8,196 nt of DNA from JBBIVP01 sp037439705 [NCBI: bacterium] (lineage in GTDB: Bacteria; JBBIVP01), in the NCBI GenBank assembly GCA_037439705.1, contig JBBIVP010000050.1, positions 1 to 8,196 on the forward strand. Reading direction: 5' to 3'. Both the position numbers and the translations under genes were made by a program. This document shows positions 6,478 to 8,196 of this stretch, piece by piece. The notes under the pieces were generated by a model. It had not been told where the DNA came from and did no database searches. It saw only the letters and a list, made by a program, of their open reading frames with translations. The stretch's first letter is position 1. The number at the start of each line of letters is the position of its first letter.

Positions 6478-7509
6478 TTAATTGTGAAAGGGGTAATTAA
6501 AATTTTGACATACCTCATCCTTTTCTGTGGTATAACGAATGCGCAGGAAAAAAAACCAAAATACAAAATAAAGTGGGCGACCATTTCTCCTGAGGCTACA
6601 AGGTGGGGAGAAGCGGTTAATAAGGCATCAAAGGAGATAGAGAAAAGAACAAATGGTGATATCAAAAATATATGGTATTTTGGTGCAGTAATGGGAGATG
6701 AACCGGACCTTGTGAGAAAGGCAAAACTCGGTCAGATTCAGGGGCTTGCAATGCTCTCTGTTGGTCTCTCAAAAATCGCCCCTGAAACAATGGTCTTTTC
6801 ACTTCCATATCTTTTCAATAACTATGATGAAGTGGACTGCGTCTTTGATAAAGCATGGGGAATAATTGAAAAAATATTTATGGAAAAGGAATTTATGCCT
6901 CTTGGAAGGGCTGATGTTGGATTCAGCGTATTTTTCAGCAAGAAAGAAATTAAGAATTTCAATGATTTTGGAAAAATAAAGTTCTGGTTATGGTCAGGAG
7001 TTGAAGCAATTAATCTTATCGCGGATATTTACGGGATAAAAACGCTTGTTCCATTATCACTGCCAGATGTATATACAGCCCTTCAGACAGGAATTGTTGA
7101 TACTGTGTTTGCAACATATTACTCCTGTATAGCCCTCCAGTGGTATAATCAGACACAATATATGACGGATGTGGAAAAGGCTGGCGGAGCTTACGCACCC
7201 GCGATTTTACTGCTGAAGAAAGAGGTCTACGATTCTCTTCCCGACGAATATAAAAAGATAATCAAAGAAATAATTAATAAATATCTTCCCGAATTGAGAA
7301 AAGGTTTGAGAGAGGATGAAGAGAAGGCAAAGATGGCATTGATTGAAAAGGGGATGAAAATAATGGAACAATCTCCAGAATTTATAGAAGAGGTGAAAGG
7401 AAAAATGAACGAACTCTATCAAAAAATGGTTGGAAAGTATTATCCTCAGTGGCTTCTCAACGGAATTCTGCAAATAAGAAATGAGTGCAGGGCAACATTA
7501 CAAAAATAA
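6466..7509 (+). CDS. TRAP transporter solute-binding protein, DctP family (TatP-like)
   Basis: A 347-residue periplasmic binding protein. Residues 1-26 form a Sec signal: K8/K12 basic region, core ILTYLILFCGI, and likely cleavage after TNA26. There is no proper lipobox. The mature part follows the DctP fold: IKWATISPEATRWGEAV (35-51), GDIKNIWYFGAVMGDE (64-79), RKAKLGQIQGLAML (84-97), SLPYLF (112-117), and SLPDVYTALQTGIVDTVFA (198-216), the hinge and ligand-site signature of the family. At the place of the usual KIR that supplies the carboxylate-binding Arg there is KIKFWLWSG (170-178), so Arg is absent and Trp-rich residues replace it. That resembles the TatP-like subclass linked to TatT lipoproteins, from memory and not verified. 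No DctQ/DctM gene is in the window. Start is uncertain: in-frame TTG 6448, ATG 6466, GTG 6484 and TTG 6505; the last has AAGGGG ten bases upstream. Its end overlaps the convergent gene by 12 bp. Confidence 0.85.
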   Translation: MFYPLIVKGVIKILTYLILFCGITNAQEKKPKYKIKWATISPEATRWGEAVNKASKEIEKRTNGDIKNIWYFGAVMGDEPDLVRKAKLGQIQGLAMLSVGLSKIAPETMVFSLPYLFNNYDEVDCVFDKAWGIIEKIFMEKEFMPLGRADVGFSVFFSKKEIKNFNDFGKIKFWLWSGVEAINLIADIYGIKTLVPLSLPDVYTALQTGIVDTVFATYYSCIALQWYNQTQYMTDVEKAGGAYAPAILLLKKEVYDSLPDEYKKIIKEIINKYLPELRKGLREDEEKAKMALIEKGMKIMEQSPEFIEEVKGKMNELYQKMVGKYYPQWLLNGILQIRNECRATLQK

Positions 7510-8040
7510 TTTACCCTTTAAATAATAAAAACCAAAAAATAGAAGAGCCCCGAGCCATAGATAGTATTCCCTGTTATTCTTAACCCTTTCCCACCTGAAT
7601 CCGCCCTTTCTAAACCTGAATGTTCTGGGAAAAAAGAGGGGCACTTCTTTTCTGTATCTTTCGTATTCCTCACCGTAAGCATTTCTTAACCAGTCCTCTT
7701 CCACAATAATTTTTGGGATATAAAAGATAAAAAAACCTATCAAAAACAAAAATGTCCATTTAATTCCTCCAAGAATTGTAAATCCAAACCCTATAAGAAA
7801 ACTTCCGAAATAAAGTGGGTGTCTGGTGATGGAATACGGTCCTCGTGTAGCAAGTTCTTTTTTCTTTGTAATGCATCCCGCAGACCATGTCCTCAAAAAA
7901 ATTCCAAAAAAAATTAAAGGAAGAGCGAGATAAAGCAGAGAGAAATCAGGTTTTGAGAATATGAAAAAAACAAAAACGAAGATATATCCTGCAATCACCC
8001 TCAACCTTCCTATCTTTTGAAAAATTCCTTTCCAGTTCAT
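7498..8040 (-). CDS. Isoprenylcysteine carboxyl methyltransferase/phospholipid methyltransferase-like membrane protein
   Basis: A 180-residue integral membrane protein of the ICMT/PEMT superfamily, which uses S-adenosylmethionine to methylate lipid-like or membrane-embedded substrates. Seen: hydrophobic segments at about 15-28, 35-50, 77-92 and 95-110; the SAM-binding signature TRGPYSITRHPLYFGSFL (65-82) with the RHPxY core; the conserved EEDWLRNAYGEEYERYRKEVP (114-134), corresponding to E...L...fG.eY..Y...vp; and one more hydrophobic stretch at 160-174. Bacterial members of this kind are widespread and mostly without known substrate. ATG 8040 was chosen because GGAGG sits five bases upstream and the stop of the acyltransferase overlaps it (TAATG). 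A longer GTG version from 8067 would only add residues inside the upstream gene. Coupling to a lipid A acyltransferase suggests an envelope-lipid role, which is inference. Confidence 0.85.
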   Translation of the reverse strand: MNWKGIFQKIGRLRVIAGYIFVFVFFIFSKPDFSLLYLALPLIFFGIFLRTWSAGCITKKKELATRGPYSITRHPLYFGSFLIGFGFTILGGIKWTFLFLIGFFIFYIPKIIVEEDWLRNAYGEEYERYRKEVPLFFPRTFRFRKGGFRWERVKNNREYYLWLGALLFFGFYYLKGKLFL

Positions 8041-8196
8041 TAATTCCTCCACCTTCTGTGAAACCACAGGTACTCATGAGGATGTTTTTTTATTTCCTCC
8101 TCTATAATTTCTGTTGCAAGTCTCATAATTTCTTCGGGAGTTTTGCCATCAGGTTTAATTATTCTTCCATATATTACATCGTAAAATTTACCATTT
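8040..8196 (-). CDS. LpxL/HtrB-type lipid A acyltransferase, C-terminal 51 residues (runs off right edge)
   Basis: Partial gene entering from the right edge on the minus strand; only the last 51 codons and the TAA are present. The visible part has YGRIIKPDGKTPEEIMRLAT followed by EIIEEEIKKHPHEYLWFHRRWRN to the stop. A helix rich in Glu leading into HP.(E/Q)YLWFHRRW/F is the characteristic C-terminus of late lipid A acyltransferases (LpxL/LpxM/HtrB, LPLAT fold), inner-membrane enzymes that add secondary acyl chains to lipid A. The catalytic HxxxxD would lie outside the window. The presence of this enzyme indicates an outer membrane. Its TAA shares one base with the ATG of the methyltransferase gene, so the two are co-translated. 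The exact paralogue (LpxL, LpxM or a mannoside acyltransferase relative) cannot be decided from this fragment. Confidence 0.85.
   Translation of the reverse strand, partial: NGKFYDVIYGRIIKPDGKTPEEIMRLATEIIEEEIKKHPHEYLWFHRRWRN
8041..8050 (-). promoter_or_regulatory. Ribosome binding site of the membrane methyltransferase gene
   Basis: GGAGG (8050-8046 on the minus strand) lies five bases before ATG 8040, inside the final codons of the acyltransferase gene. It is among the strongest Shine-Dalgarno sequences in the window and decides the start against the upstream GTG at 8067. Confidence 0.8.

Noticed and set aside
6505-6535. Second TTGACA (6505-6510) with TATAAC as a further promoter
   Set aside because: The spacing is 20 bp, and the bases encode the hydrophobic core of the signal peptide, which explains them.
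8041-8067. GTG start at 8067 for the membrane methyltransferase
   Set aside because: It would lie inside the acyltransferase coding end and encode the ribosome binding site GGAGG as protein; the ATG at 8040 has ideal spacing.
1-8196. CRISPR array, transposon, tRNA/rRNA, phage or toxin-antitoxin module
   Set aside because: No regularly spaced repeats, transposase motifs, terminal repeats, cloverleaf or phage-type genes were seen on either strand.

Overview
The window is AT-rich and gene-dense, with coding strands rich in purines and proteins rich in Lys, Glu and Ile. The source is a diderm (Gram-negative) bacterium: the right edge carries the C-terminus of an LpxL/HtrB-type lipid A acyltransferase, and there are proteins with Sec-type and Tat-like export signals. 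QueH, an iron-sulfur type of epoxyqueuosine reductase, and a TRAP-type solute-binding protein fit an anaerobic or microaerophilic life. The Lys/Glu/Ile bias would suit a thermophile or an uncultured AT-rich lineage, but the sequence alone does not fix the phylum.

Left part (1-1527, minus strand): the 5' part of a DUF362 gene with a Tat-like leader runs off the left edge. Upstream of it, after about 200 bp of promoter/terminator-like sequence, is a diacylglycerol-kinase-fold lipid kinase gene. A divergent intergenic stretch of about 120 bp (1528-1648) separates this block from the plus-strand genes. It holds a candidate promoter for the kinase and a perfect 8-bp inverted repeat.

Middle part (1649-6379, plus strand): four tightly packed genes look like one operon. 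They encode a Glu-rich protein with GNAT-like motifs (not firmly recognised), QueH (last step of queuosine synthesis in tRNA), an 877-residue two-repeat M16 zinc peptidase with an export leader, and a short SDR oxidoreductase of pteridine-reductase/FolM type. Junctions are 1 bp, a 4-bp ATGA overlap, and 0 bp with a TTG start.

Right part: after a 68-86 bp gap with its own TTGACA-type promoter comes a periplasmic TRAP DctP-family binding protein. No DctQ/DctM membrane gene accompanies it in the window. It converges, with a 12-bp overlap, on a minus-strand pair: a membrane methyltransferase of the isoprenylcysteine/phospholipid type, translationally coupled (TAATG) to the lipid A acyltransferase.

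Several genes concern lipids or the envelope (lipid kinase, lipid A acyltransferase, membrane methyltransferase, periplasmic binding protein, exported protease). I see no CRISPR array, transposon, tRNA/rRNA, phage gene or obvious defence system. The more interesting points are the orphan binding protein with a Trp-rich segment in its ligand-site region, the two possible starts of the M16 protease, and the unrecognised gene fused tightly to queH.
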